From assembly GCA_028288985.1 (NCBI GenBank), contig JAQGHE010000005.1, positions 1 to 15,039 of the forward strand: DNA of 15,039 nucleotides, given 5' to 3'. Of the stretch, positions 6,384 through 12,629 are shown piece after piece (within the stretch, counting starts at the first letter, position 1; each line of letters begins with the position of its first letter). This stretch comes from Candidatus Saccharimonadota bacterium (lineage in GTDB: Bacteria; Patescibacteriota; Saccharimonadia; Saccharimonadales; UBA10212). Under the pieces are notes generated by a model. It was not told the origin of the DNA, made no database searches, and saw only the letters and a program-made list of their open reading frames with translations. Made by a program: the position numbers and the translations under genes.

Positions 6384-6983
6384 ATGATATCTCCGGACTC
6401 ATCTCCCGTAAACCACCACCCACGGCGAACAGAAACACCTGTTCCTGGCTGGCTGAAGGATAGGTTGCAGTCCGAGCGTGGAGAAAGGGCCACTAATCGT
6501 GCCCAAGGGTGGAAGCTGCACTTGAACTTCGATGCTGATAACCCCGAAATCATTAAGAAGATTAGTGATTGCTTAGAAGAACAGGTTGCCGCAGGTACCA
6601 TTGTTACCTTTAAAATTGGTAAAGGTGGCGGAAAAAAAGACGGCCAGCCTGGCAAAGAAGCCACCGTGTATGTGGGCCCTAAGGATAGGGCCGATATAGT
6701 AGCTCAAGTTCTCCAAGAGCAGTTGGACAAAATATTATCTGATCCGGAAGGGGATGCATTGGAAGACGATGTTCCTTTTACCGAAAAAATAATGGGGAGA
6801 TTTGAGGTAAGTAAAGTCGACCCTCAATTTCATCAATACGGCGCCAAAGGTTTCCCTTTGCTTAAGATTGATATGGCAAGTGCACTATGGGATAAAGAAC
6901 AATTTTCTGCGGAGGAGGCACGTCAGCGAGCCGATTCTGTCCTCAGAGAACGCTACGGCACATTTTATACAGGCTCCCAGTAG
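6384..6983 (+). CDS. Unrecognised protein, possible phosphothreonine-lyase/HopA1-like fold
   Basis: A 199-aa soluble protein with no signal peptide or membrane segment. Residues 1-40 are basic and Pro-rich; the core begins at GWKLHLNF (42-49). Then follow a helix, FKIGKGGGKK (76-85), GKEATVYVGP (90-99), a long amphipathic helix (100-118), an acidic link, and a region with GRFEV (138-142) and FPLLKID (157-163). The order K-x-H (K44, H46), F-K (K77), then T-x-Y (Y96), with a following helix, resembles my memory of OspF/SpvC phosphothreonine lyases and the related lyase parts of LanL/HopA1-type proteins. There H46 and K77 would be the acid and base. Spacing is similar, but this is a by-eye comparison and could be chance. 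It has its own promoter, and the ftsK promoter begins directly after its stop. Codon use looks less adapted than that of RNase J. Confidence 0.75.
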   Translation: MISPDSSPVNHHPRRTETPVPGWLKDRLQSERGERATNRAQGWKLHLNFDADNPEIIKKISDCLEEQVAAGTIVTFKIGKGGGKKDGQPGKEATVYVGPKDRADIVAQVLQEQLDKILSDPEGDALEDDVPFTEKIMGRFEVSKVDPQFHQYGAKGFPLLKIDMASALWDKEQFSAEEARQRADSVLRERYGTFYTGSQ

Positions 6984-7013
6984 TTGACAGCATAAGCATT
7001 ATTGTGTTATAAT
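6984..7013 (+). promoter_or_regulatory. Strong sigma-70 promoter for ftsK
   Basis: Perfect TTGACA (6984-6989) and perfect TATAAT (7008-7013) with an 18-bp spacer and an extended -10 TGT (7005-7007). It starts right after the preceding stop codon. The predicted start is near 7020. The leader then begins with a hairpin, CGCTAAG (7022-7028) with CTTGGCG (7040-7046), 7 pairs with one G-U. A second TATAAT at 7054-7059, only 10 nt before the ATG, lacks a recognisable -35. Confidence 0.85.
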
Positions 7014-7069
7014 TACAACAACGCTAAGACAATTAATGCCTTGGCGCTTAAGGTATAATCACTCTAGTA

Positions 7070-9271
7070 ATGGCAAAAAAAGCAAAACGAGGGCGTCCGC
7101 CCAAAAGTAAAAAGAAGGAAGCGCCAAAAAAGACTAGCAGCTTTTGGCGCGGTTTTGCAGCAGTTATGCTGATAATTATCGGTATAGTTCTGATGTTTGG
7201 TGCCTTTATAAACGCACAGGTCCCTAAGAGTTTATGGGATGGCTTCTGGTCTGTTATAGGTGCGGCTACGTTTATAGCGCCGCTAACTCTTATATATTTG
7301 GGCGGCCTGAAATTCTTAAGCGAAGATCAGCGCATCCCATTTCCTAAAATTCTAGGTGTAGCGGCTCTTTGGATCTTCTTTGCCGGCTGGCTGCACGCCA
7401 CATTTTTGCATACTGATGCTGCGACTGGCCTGATGGCCGGCGGCCACGGCGGTGCAGTGGGGAAGGCTATCGGGGGTGCTGTGGAGCAGGCTATGGGCAA
7501 GTTCCTGGCATCACTAATCTTCTTTATCCTGACTGTTTTCGCGGCCATGTTTACCTTTGCCATTGAACCTAAGGTTTTGCTTAAACTGCTGGAGCCCCTC
7601 AAGCGTGAAAAATCTGATGAAGAGGGCGCCAGCGAAGACCTGGCTGATCTGAAAAAGAAAGTTGCGCCCGGCTTTCAGCTGCACGAAGGCGTACCGGTAG
7701 AGCATCATAATCCGGCTGCTCGCATGTCTTCACTGCGCAATACCGCCCAAAAACTAGCGCCTGATCAAGACCACGCCGCCCTGACGGTAGCCAGTGATCC
7801 GGATTGGCAGTTCCCATCACTAAGTTTGCTGAGCGACAAGCAGGATAAGGCCGACGCTGGCAACGTGGCCGGCAACGCCGAAATTATTAAAGATACTTTT
7901 GGTAACTTCAACATTGATGTCGAAGTTGAGGGAGCCAATGTCGGCCCGCGCGTAACGCAGTACACCATCAAACCTCCAACAGGGGTAAAGTTATCAAAAC
8001 TGACGGCTTTGGAAGATAACCAAAAACTCGATCTAGCCGCCAACAGCATCCGTATGGAAGCGCCGATTCCCGGAATGCGTTCTGTTGGTGTGGAGGTACC
8101 GAATGTTAAGGCCGCGACAGTTACCCTGCACGGCTTGCTATCCAGCCCGGAGTGGCGCGAGCTCAAAAGTCCGCTGGGCTTTGTGATTGGTAAGGACATT
8201 GCTGGGCACCCGATGGTGGGTGATCTGGAGAAAATGCCTCACCTTTTGATAGCCGGCCAGACCGGTGCCGGTAAATCCGTAATGATCAACACTCTGCTGA
8301 CGAGCCTGCTTTACCGCAATAGCCCGGCCGATATGAAACTGATTTTGGTTGATCCGAAACAGGTTGAAATGGCCCCCTATGCCGACATTCCACATTTGCT
8401 GGCACCGGTAATCACCGAGCCGGAGAAATGCATCAGCGCCCTAAAATGGGCGGTAGCCGAAATGGAACGCAGGCTTAAGGCTTTTGCCGAAGTTGGCAAG
8501 CGCAACATCGGCGAATATAACAGCCTTAAGAAAGAAGAGGGTATGCCCTATATCGTGATTGTTATCGACGAGCTGGCTGATCTTATGATGATGGCCGCCC
8601 GCGATGTGGAAGCCCTGATTGTACGGCTGGCCCAGAAGGCCCGGGCATCAGGCATCCACCTGGTAATCGCTACGCAGCGGCCGAGTGTAGATGTTATAAC
8701 CGGTCTTATTAAGGCTAACGTGCCAGCCCGCATCGCCTTTACGGTAGTTAGCCAGATTGACTCGCGGACAATAATCGACCAAATGGGTGCCGAGAAACTG
8801 CTGGGGCGCGGCGACCTGCTGTTTAGCATTCCGGAATTTCCCAAACCAAAGCGCGTCCAAGGCGCGCTTATTAATGACGGAGAAACTGGTAAAATCTGCG
8901 ACTTCCTGCGTGGTCAACGTCCGCCGCAATATGATGAGGAAGTCATTAGCCAGCCGGTTCAACTTAACGGCAAGGGCAGCATAGTTGCCAGCATGGATAG
9001 TGACGGGGATGACGATATGTGGAAGGATGCCGTACGCGTAGTTATTGATAGCGCTAAGGCCAGCACCTCACTTTTGCAGCGCAAACTGCGTATAGGTTAC
9101 GGCCGGGCCTCCCGGCTAATGGACATGATGGAAGAGCAGGGTATAATCGGCCAAGCCGATGGTGCCAAGCCGCGCGAAGTATTGGTGCGCAGTATGGATG
9201 ACGTATTCGCGCCAGCAGCTGGGGTACCATCCGGCGACGGCGATGTCTACGACGACATGCCAGATAATTAA
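7070..9271 (+). CDS. ftsK: DNA translocase FtsK/SpoIIIE
   Basis: A 733-aa protein. The N-terminus is very basic (KKAKRGRPPKSKKKE, 3-17), followed by four hydrophobic segments (about 29-49, 59-83, 93-109, 143-166) that anchor it at the septal membrane. A linker of about 120 residues precedes the motor. Walker A is GQTGAGKS (396-403); Walker B ends in D500-E501 within IDELADLMMM. The C-terminal gamma winged helix (about 650-715) carries the TSLLQRKLRIGYGRASRLMD-type signature, with KLRIGYGRA recognisable; in the family it reads polar chromosome sequences. FtsK pumps chromosome DNA through the closing septum. The linker is short, as in SpoIIIE, and not the long one of E. coli. No SD precedes the ATG. 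The KRGRPPK patch resembles an AT-hook. Confidence 0.97.
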   Translation: MAKKAKRGRPPKSKKKEAPKKTSSFWRGFAAVMLIIIGIVLMFGAFINAQVPKSLWDGFWSVIGAATFIAPLTLIYLGGLKFLSEDQRIPFPKILGVAALWIFFAGWLHATFLHTDAATGLMAGGHGGAVGKAIGGAVEQAMGKFLASLIFFILTVFAAMFTFAIEPKVLLKLLEPLKREKSDEEGASEDLADLKKKVAPGFQLHEGVPVEHHNPAARMSSLRNTAQKLAPDQDHAALTVASDPDWQFPSLSLLSDKQDKADAGNVAGNAEIIKDTFGNFNIDVEVEGANVGPRVTQYTIKPPTGVKLSKLTALEDNQKLDLAANSIRMEAPIPGMRSVGVEVPNVKAATVTLHGLLSSPEWRELKSPLGFVIGKDIAGHPMVGDLEKMPHLLIAGQTGAGKSVMINTLLTSLLYRNSPADMKLILVDPKQVEMAPYADIPHLLAPVITEPEKCISALKWAVAEMERRLKAFAEVGKRNIGEYNSLKKEEGMPYIVIVIDELADLMMMAARDVEALIVRLAQKARASGIHLVIATQRPSVDVITGLIKANVPARIAFTVVSQIDSRTIIDQMGAEKLLGRGDLLFSIPEFPKPKRVQGALINDGETGKICDFLRGQRPPQYDEEVISQPVQLNGKGSIVASMDSDGDDDMWKDAVRVVIDSAKASTSLLQRKLRIGYGRASRLMDMMEEQGIIGQADGAKPREVLVRSMDDVFAPAAGVPSGDGDVYDDMPDN

Positions 9272-9322
9272 TTATAAGAAAGTTTCGGCATCCCGGAAGC
9301 ATTTATAGCTGTAATTTTGTGC

Positions 9323-9351
9323 TTGCAATAAACTGGTGGAGTTCTTATATT
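9323..9351 (+). promoter_or_regulatory. Candidate promoter of the structured leader / small RNA
   Basis: TTGCAA (9323-9328, 4/6), 17-bp spacer, TATATT (9346-9351, 5/6). The predicted start is about 9358, exactly the first base of the left arm of the stem described next. There are only 18 bp between the terminator and the next gene's ATG, so that gene needs a promoter upstream of the terminator. This is the best candidate in the gap. Confidence 0.5.
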
Positions 9352-9357
9352 AAGCAT

Positions 9358-9446
9358 TAGGGGTATCAAACAAAAATGAAAAGCAGAAAGTTATGTTGGG
9401 AAGACTAGCCAAAAGCTTTATTTATCACTCAAATAGGACACCTCTA
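9358..9446 (+). ncRNA. Structured leader RNA (candidate riboswitch, attenuator or small RNA)
   Basis: TAGGGGT (9358-9364) pairs with ACCTCTA (9440-9446), 7 pairs with one G-U, extended inward by TC/GA after a 1x1 mismatch. Inside, AAAGC (9380-9384) pairs with GCTTT (9415-9419), which encloses TTGG (9396-9399) with CCAA (9409-9412). This nested arrangement ends one base before the terminator stem, and its 5' end coincides with the predicted start site. The same CCTCT (9441-9445) can also pair with AGAGG in the SD of the next gene (9483-9487), an alternative fold. A 10-codon ORF (9376-9408, MKSRKLCWED) with AGGGG upstream lies inside. I match it to no known riboswitch, SRP RNA or 6S RNA. All pairing was done by eye. 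Confidence 0.4.
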
Positions 9447-9447
9447 T

Positions 9448-9477
9448 CCGCGCCCCAAAAAAGCGCGGTTTTTTGTT
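9448..9477 (+). terminator. Intrinsic terminator immediately upstream of the 269-aa gene
   Basis: CCGCGC (9448-9453) pairs with GCGCGG (9463-9468) around a 9-nt loop (CCCAAAAAA), followed by TTTTTTGTTT (9469-9478). This is a textbook rho-independent terminator. It ends four bases before the SD AGAGAGG (9481-9487) of the next gene. It may close the ftsK transcript, the short structured RNA, or act as a conditional terminator of the next gene. Confidence 0.82.
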
Positions 9478-9495
9478 TGAAGAGAGGCAGGGACT

Positions 9496-10305
9496 ATGTC
9501 TGAGCGCTTAGTCCCGATACCCACGGACCCGCTTACCGGTTTGGCCAGACCAATCTATATAACGCGGGATCATTTTGAGGATGGCGATCCCTATGGCCCT
9601 GAAACTCACTTTCATCACCAGAATTTTCCTAATTGTCGTAAAGAACTCCAGGATCTGGCGGGAAAAGTACTGAAATACTCATACGGTGAGCGGCTACCGG
9701 AAATAATGCACTACAACGTCTATCCCGGCAGTGTGCATTACTTTTTTGACGGGCCCAATCTGCCGCAGGGCGTCGTACAGAAGACGAATATGGCCATCTT
9801 GGCAATAGCTGGGGCAAGACCCAGGAATGCTATTGAGCTTAACGAGGATGGCTATAGAGACAGGCTTCTGACAGATGAGGAACATGAATTTATTTCTCGG
9901 ATAACAGGCATAGAAGATGGTCACAAAACACGCAGGGCCATATTCCGCAAGCATCGCATGGGAAAGTTTTTTATAAAACACTCCTTGGAGCAAGGGGGAG
10001 CTGAGTTATTTTCGCAAAGAGAAATGAGTAGATTTTTACGGGCCAAGTTAAATATGGATCATGCGCGAACAAGGGAATTGGGGAATTTGATGATCCACAG
10101 AGCCGTGGGCGAAATGATTGCCTCGGTTCAGCCCACATATGATGCAGCTAAGGAACAGGGAATGGTTAGTGCTGTAAAGCCCGGCCTTACCGCTTCTGTA
10201 CATAAATTCTTGCCTGCTCATTTATTTGGGGAATATTACGACGATATTCAAGCGACGATTGAGCGCGACCTTGAGTTAGAAGGGGCAGTTCTCTTGGCCG
10301 CGTAG
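9496..10305 (+). CDS. Conserved-looking protein of unknown function (269 aa)
   Basis: A soluble protein of 269 residues with no signal peptide or membrane segment. It has an aromatic and His-rich N-terminal half, with PETHFHHQNFPNC (35-47), a KVLKYSYGERLP stretch, HYNVYPGSVHYFFDGPNLPQ (72-91) and a following AGARPRNAIEL segment (about 104-114). The C-terminal half is charged and helical. I recall similar hypothetical proteins in Saccharibacteria with an HH-x-x-F-P motif, but no function is known to me. The clustered His and Cys could bind metal, which is untested. A good SD (AGAGAGG, 9481-9487) supports the ATG. Its only plausible promoter lies before the terminator at 9448-9477, so expression probably depends on read-through. 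Confidence 0.75.
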   Translation: MSERLVPIPTDPLTGLARPIYITRDHFEDGDPYGPETHFHHQNFPNCRKELQDLAGKVLKYSYGERLPEIMHYNVYPGSVHYFFDGPNLPQGVVQKTNMAILAIAGARPRNAIELNEDGYRDRLLTDEEHEFISRITGIEDGHKTRRAIFRKHRMGKFFIKHSLEQGGAELFSQREMSRFLRAKLNMDHARTRELGNLMIHRAVGEMIASVQPTYDAAKEQGMVSAVKPGLTASVHKFLPAHLFGEYYDDIQATIERDLELEGAVLLAA

Positions 10306-10341
10306 GATTACCTCTTAAGCGCAAGTTATAGATATCTTCAC

Positions 10342-10370
10342 TTTACAAACAGGGGTCAATAGAGTATAAC
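10342..10370 (+). promoter_or_regulatory. Promoter of the rpsF-ssb-rpsR-efp operon
   Basis: TTTACA (10342-10347, 5/6), 17-bp spacer, TATAAC (10365-10370, 5/6). The predicted start near 10377 gives a leader of about 72 nt before rpsF. It lies in the 143-nt gap after the 269-aa gene, where no terminator is evident. Confidence 0.65.
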
Positions 10371-10396
10371 TATCAGGAGTAAATAACTTAACTTCA

Positions 10397-10432
10397 GGTC
10401 AGCGCATCTAATTGGCAGCTGGCCCGATGACC
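10397..10432 (+). promoter_or_regulatory. Candidate S6:S18 autoregulatory site in the rpsF leader
   Basis: GGTCA (10397-10401) pairs with TGACC (10428-10432). The right arm is directly preceded by an unpaired CCGA (10424-10427). The interior (10402-10423) can form only weak pairing. In many bacteria the S6:S18 complex binds its own mRNA at a stem with a bulged CCG just before the rpsF SD. Position and the CCG bulge match that plan, but I could not check it against the covariance model. Confidence 0.35.
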
Positions 10433-10448
10433 AAAGAAGGAGTTCATA

Positions 10449-10829
10449 TTGAACACATATGAAATAGCGGTGCTTTATCACCCTGATCTTGAAATTGATC
10501 TGGAAAAAGCCGAAAGCCGTATTAAAAAAATTATCGAAGATAGCAAAGGCAAAATCACCAAAACCGACAATTGGGGAAAGCGTAAACTGGCCTATCCAAT
10601 CAGCAAACAGGACTTTGCCGTATATGTTTTTTATACGGTGGATATGCCTGGAGAGAATGTTGCTAAAGTTGAGCAAACATTTAACATCACCGACGAAATC
10701 ATCCGATTTCTGATTACACGACCGGATTTTAAGGCGATCGCTAAGGCCGAAGCCGCCCGCGAAGAAAAGGCTAAGAAAGTTGCTGAGCGCGGTGATTCAG
10801 ATGAAGATGCCGAAGAAGATGAAGAATAG
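10449..10829 (+). CDS. rpsF: 30S ribosomal protein S6
   Basis: A 126-aa protein with the S6 ferredoxin-like fold. It has YEIAVLYHPDL at 4-14, a WGKRKLAYPI stretch in the middle (conserved S6 core), YVFYTVDM, and a late FNITDEIIRFLITR motif. The C-terminus adds a Lys/Ala region and an acidic tail (DSDEDAEEDEE), as in other S6 proteins. S6 binds 16S rRNA together with S18, encoded two genes downstream. The start is TTG at 10449, supported by a strong SD AAGGAG (10437-10442) six bases upstream and by the NTYEIAV beginning; an ATG at 10459 is in another frame. First gene of its operon. Confidence 0.96.
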   Translation: MNTYEIAVLYHPDLEIDLEKAESRIKKIIEDSKGKITKTDNWGKRKLAYPISKQDFAVYVFYTVDMPGENVAKVEQTFNITDEIIRFLITRPDFKAIAKAEAAREEKAKKVAERGDSDEDAEEDEE

Positions 10830-10860
10830 AGTAGAATATATTGCAAAAGAGGAGTACTAA

Positions 10861-11331
10861 ATGGCACGCAGCTTTAACCAAGTAACATTAATGGGCAACT
10901 TAACTCGCGATCCAGAGCTACGCACTACGCCTAACGGCCAAAGCGTCTGCAGCTTTAGCCTGGCGCTAAACCGCAGCTATAAGGGAGCGGATGGCAACTG
11001 GACGGAAGCTACGGACTTTATAGACGTAGTTGCGTGGGCGGCCCTGGGTGAACGAGTGGCACAATATTTAACCAAAGGACGGCCAGCGCTAGTCAGTGGA
11101 CGGCTTCAGAGCCGCAGCTGGGAACAGGACGGCCAAAAACGCAGCAAAGTAGAAGTGGTTGCTCAGGATGTAACCTTCCTGGGCGGCGGAGGCGGAGCGC
11201 AAGCTGGCGGCGATGAGCCGGCCACGAGCGTACCGGTTGCCGCTAAGAAAAGTTCCGGCAAGAAAAGCGACGATGTAGTCATAGAGGACATCGGTGATGA
11301 GCCGATCAATCTGGACGACATCCCATTTTAA
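10861..11331 (+). CDS. ssb: Single-stranded DNA-binding protein
   Basis: A 156-aa protein with an N-terminal OB-fold (about 1-108) beginning MARSFNQVTLMGNLTRDPEL. Further family motifs are FSLALNR, DFIDVVAWAALGE and VSGRLQSRSWEQDGQKRSK. A Gly-rich linker (GGGGGAQAGG) leads to the acidic tip DDIPF (152-156), the conserved docking peptide for replication and repair partners. It coats single-stranded DNA as a tetramer. SD GAGGAG (10849-10854) lies six bases before the ATG. Its place between rpsF and rpsR is the classical bacterial order, although a 53-aa gene separates it from rpsR here. Confidence 0.97.
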   Translation: MARSFNQVTLMGNLTRDPELRTTPNGQSVCSFSLALNRSYKGADGNWTEATDFIDVVAWAALGERVAQYLTKGRPALVSGRLQSRSWEQDGQKRSKVEVVAQDVTFLGGGGGAQAGGDEPATSVPVAAKKSSGKKSDDVVIEDIGDEPINLDDIPF

Positions 11332-11339
11332 GGAAAATT

Positions 11340-11501
11340 ATGGAAGAAAAGTATAAACCTGAAGATGTGGAGCTGGCGGAAAGAGAGCTGGGTCTTGACG
11401 AAGAGACACAGCATGCAATGGATGCTATCGCCGAGGAGTGCTTGGCTAGAAGTAACAAACCCAAGCTAGTTAATGTATTGATAATTCCGCAGGAGGATTA
11501 A
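11340..11501 (+). CDS. Small acidic protein (53 aa) between ssb and rpsR
   Basis: ATG at 11340 is preceded by AAGGA (11330-11334), which overlaps the ssb stop. Translation gives 53 residues beginning MEEKYKPEDVELAER and ending VLIIPQED. The stop codon TAA (11499-11501) shares its last base with the ATG of rpsR (TAATG). The protein is acidic, with a helical N-terminal half (E, D, A, L) and a short hydrophobic end. The SD of rpsR (GGAGG, 11492-11496) is embedded in its last codons. Tight packing on both sides, a good SD and no internal stop support a real gene, probably translationally coupled to rpsR. I know no family for it. Confidence 0.72.
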   Translation: MEEKYKPEDVELAERELGLDEETQHAMDAIAEECLARSNKPKLVNVLIIPQED

Positions 11502-11704
11502 TGGCAAAGATTTTTAAACACAAGACGGACATAGCGTTTTTTGACTACAAGGATTTCAAAAACTTGCAGCGATACGTTAACCAATATGGCCAGATTGAGC
11601 AACGCAAAAAAACCGGCTTAACCGAAAGCAAACAACGTCAGCTATCGCGGGCTATCAAGCGCGCCCGGCACCTTGCTCTATTACCATTTGTTTCCCACGG
11701 GTAA
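11501..11704 (+). CDS. rpsR: 30S ribosomal protein S18
   Basis: A 67-aa S18 with the family pattern: FDYKDFKNLQRYVNQYGQI (19-37), KKTGLTESKQRQLSRAIKRARHLALLPF (helical core with KxTGL). It lacks N-terminal zinc-type cysteines. S18 binds S6 on the 30S platform. GGAGG (11492-11496) supplies a strong SD, and the ATG overlaps the preceding stop by one base. Confidence 0.97.
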   Translation: MAKIFKHKTDIAFFDYKDFKNLQRYVNQYGQIEQRKKTGLTESKQRQLSRAIKRARHLALLPFVSHG

Positions 11705-11716
11705 TAGGTAGTCTGG

Positions 11717-12049
11717 GTGGAAGATCAAGCACCGTCAGTAGCAATCAAACGGATTGAGGCGCAGGTAAGGCGGGTACTGTCTAGAGTAGACATCTACAAA
11801 CTCGGGAAGCGCGAGCGGGCTGTAATCGAGCAGCTGCGTCAGAACCTCAATGATGCACGGATCTATGCTCAGGACTATGAGCTTTCCGAAACCAGAGAAG
11901 ACCAGCTAAAAAACGCCAAGATAGCCAAAAAATGGCTGGTAAGTGCCCAGGCTAACATTTTAGCCGCCAGCCAATCGGATATGTTTAGCCCGATTGAGGT
12001 AGCTCACCTGGGGGCCCAGATAGAGCAAGTTATGGCAAACCTAAAGTAG
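11717..12049 (+). CDS. Unknown all-helical protein (110 aa) between rpsR and efp
   Basis: A 110-aa protein predicted almost wholly helical and rich in K, R, E, Q, A and L. Heptad-like stretches (about 5-60 and 62-85) suggest a coiled coil or helical bundle. The start is GTG at 11717, 12 nt after rpsR; AGGT (11706-11709) is a weak SD. It has no signal peptide, membrane segment or cysteine. The gaps to rpsR (12 nt) and efp (13 nt) and the shared strand place it in the ribosomal operon, so a translation- or replication-linked role is plausible but not shown. I recognise no family. Confidence 0.78.
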   Translation: MEDQAPSVAIKRIEAQVRRVLSRVDIYKLGKRERAVIEQLRQNLNDARIYAQDYELSETREDQLKNAKIAKKWLVSAQANILAASQSDMFSPIEVAHLGAQIEQVMANLK

Positions 12050-12062
12050 AAAGAAGCGGCAA

Positions 12063-12629
12063 ATGGCTTTAAGCATCACCAATCTAAAAAAAGGCACCAT
12101 CTTTCAGTTGGATGGCATGCCATACAGGGTGGTGGAATACAGCCAGAAAGTCATGGGGCGCGGCGGCTCGATCGTCAACGTGCGCATTAAAAGCCTGCTT
12201 GACGGTAAAGTTTTAGAGAAGACCTTCAAAGGGAACGAGCAGCTGGATAGCGCCGATGTCGTCAGCCGTAGTGTCCAATATTTATATAGCGACGACAATA
12301 ATTTTTATTTTATGGACACCGATAATTACGAGCAATTCTCATTGCCCGCCGATGAGATGGAAGATAAGTCTTCCTACATGAAAGAGGGCGACCAAGTATC
12401 GGCGTTGCTTTTTGACGGGCGGGTAATAGGGGTAGAGTTGCCCAAAAACGTCCCCCTAAAAGTGACCTATACAGAGAACGCCGTAAAAGGCGATACCAGT
12501 AGCGCCATAACCAAGGATGCCACGCTAGAAACAGGTTTAGTCACTAAGGTGCCATCATTCATCAAGCAGGATGATCTGATTAGTGTGGATACCTCAACCG
12601 GGGCTTACCGTGAGCGCATCAAAAGCTGA
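12063..12629 (+). CDS. efp: Translation elongation factor P
   Basis: A 188-aa EF-P with three beta-barrel domains: KOW-like domain I (1-65), domain II (66-128) with the SVQYLYSDDNNFYFMD segment, and C-terminal OB domain III ending in STGAYRERIKS. EF-P relieves ribosome stalling at proline runs. The domain I tip reads VMGRGGS (30-36), placing Arg33 where E. coli has the modified Lys34. The gene ends with TGA, showing that UGA is a stop in this genome, because the protein already has normal length. It lies 13 nt after the helical unknown and overlaps the next gene. Confidence 0.97.
   Translation: MALSITNLKKGTIFQLDGMPYRVVEYSQKVMGRGGSIVNVRIKSLLDGKVLEKTFKGNEQLDSADVVSRSVQYLYSDDNNFYFMDTDNYEQFSLPADEMEDKSSYMKEGDQVSALLFDGRVIGVELPKNVPLKVTYTENAVKGDTSSAITKDATLETGLVTKVPSFIKQDDLISVDTSTGAYRERIKS

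Noticed and set aside
9358..9477. SRP RNA or 6S RNA in the ftsK downstream gap
   Set aside because: The conserved SRP tetraloop and asymmetric-loop sequences are missing, and the length is too short for 6S RNA.
12627..12629. UGA as a sense codon (Gracilibacteria-type recoding)
   Set aside because: The efp frame ends at this TGA at normal EF-P length with a typical C-terminus, and the other genes have no internal TGA.
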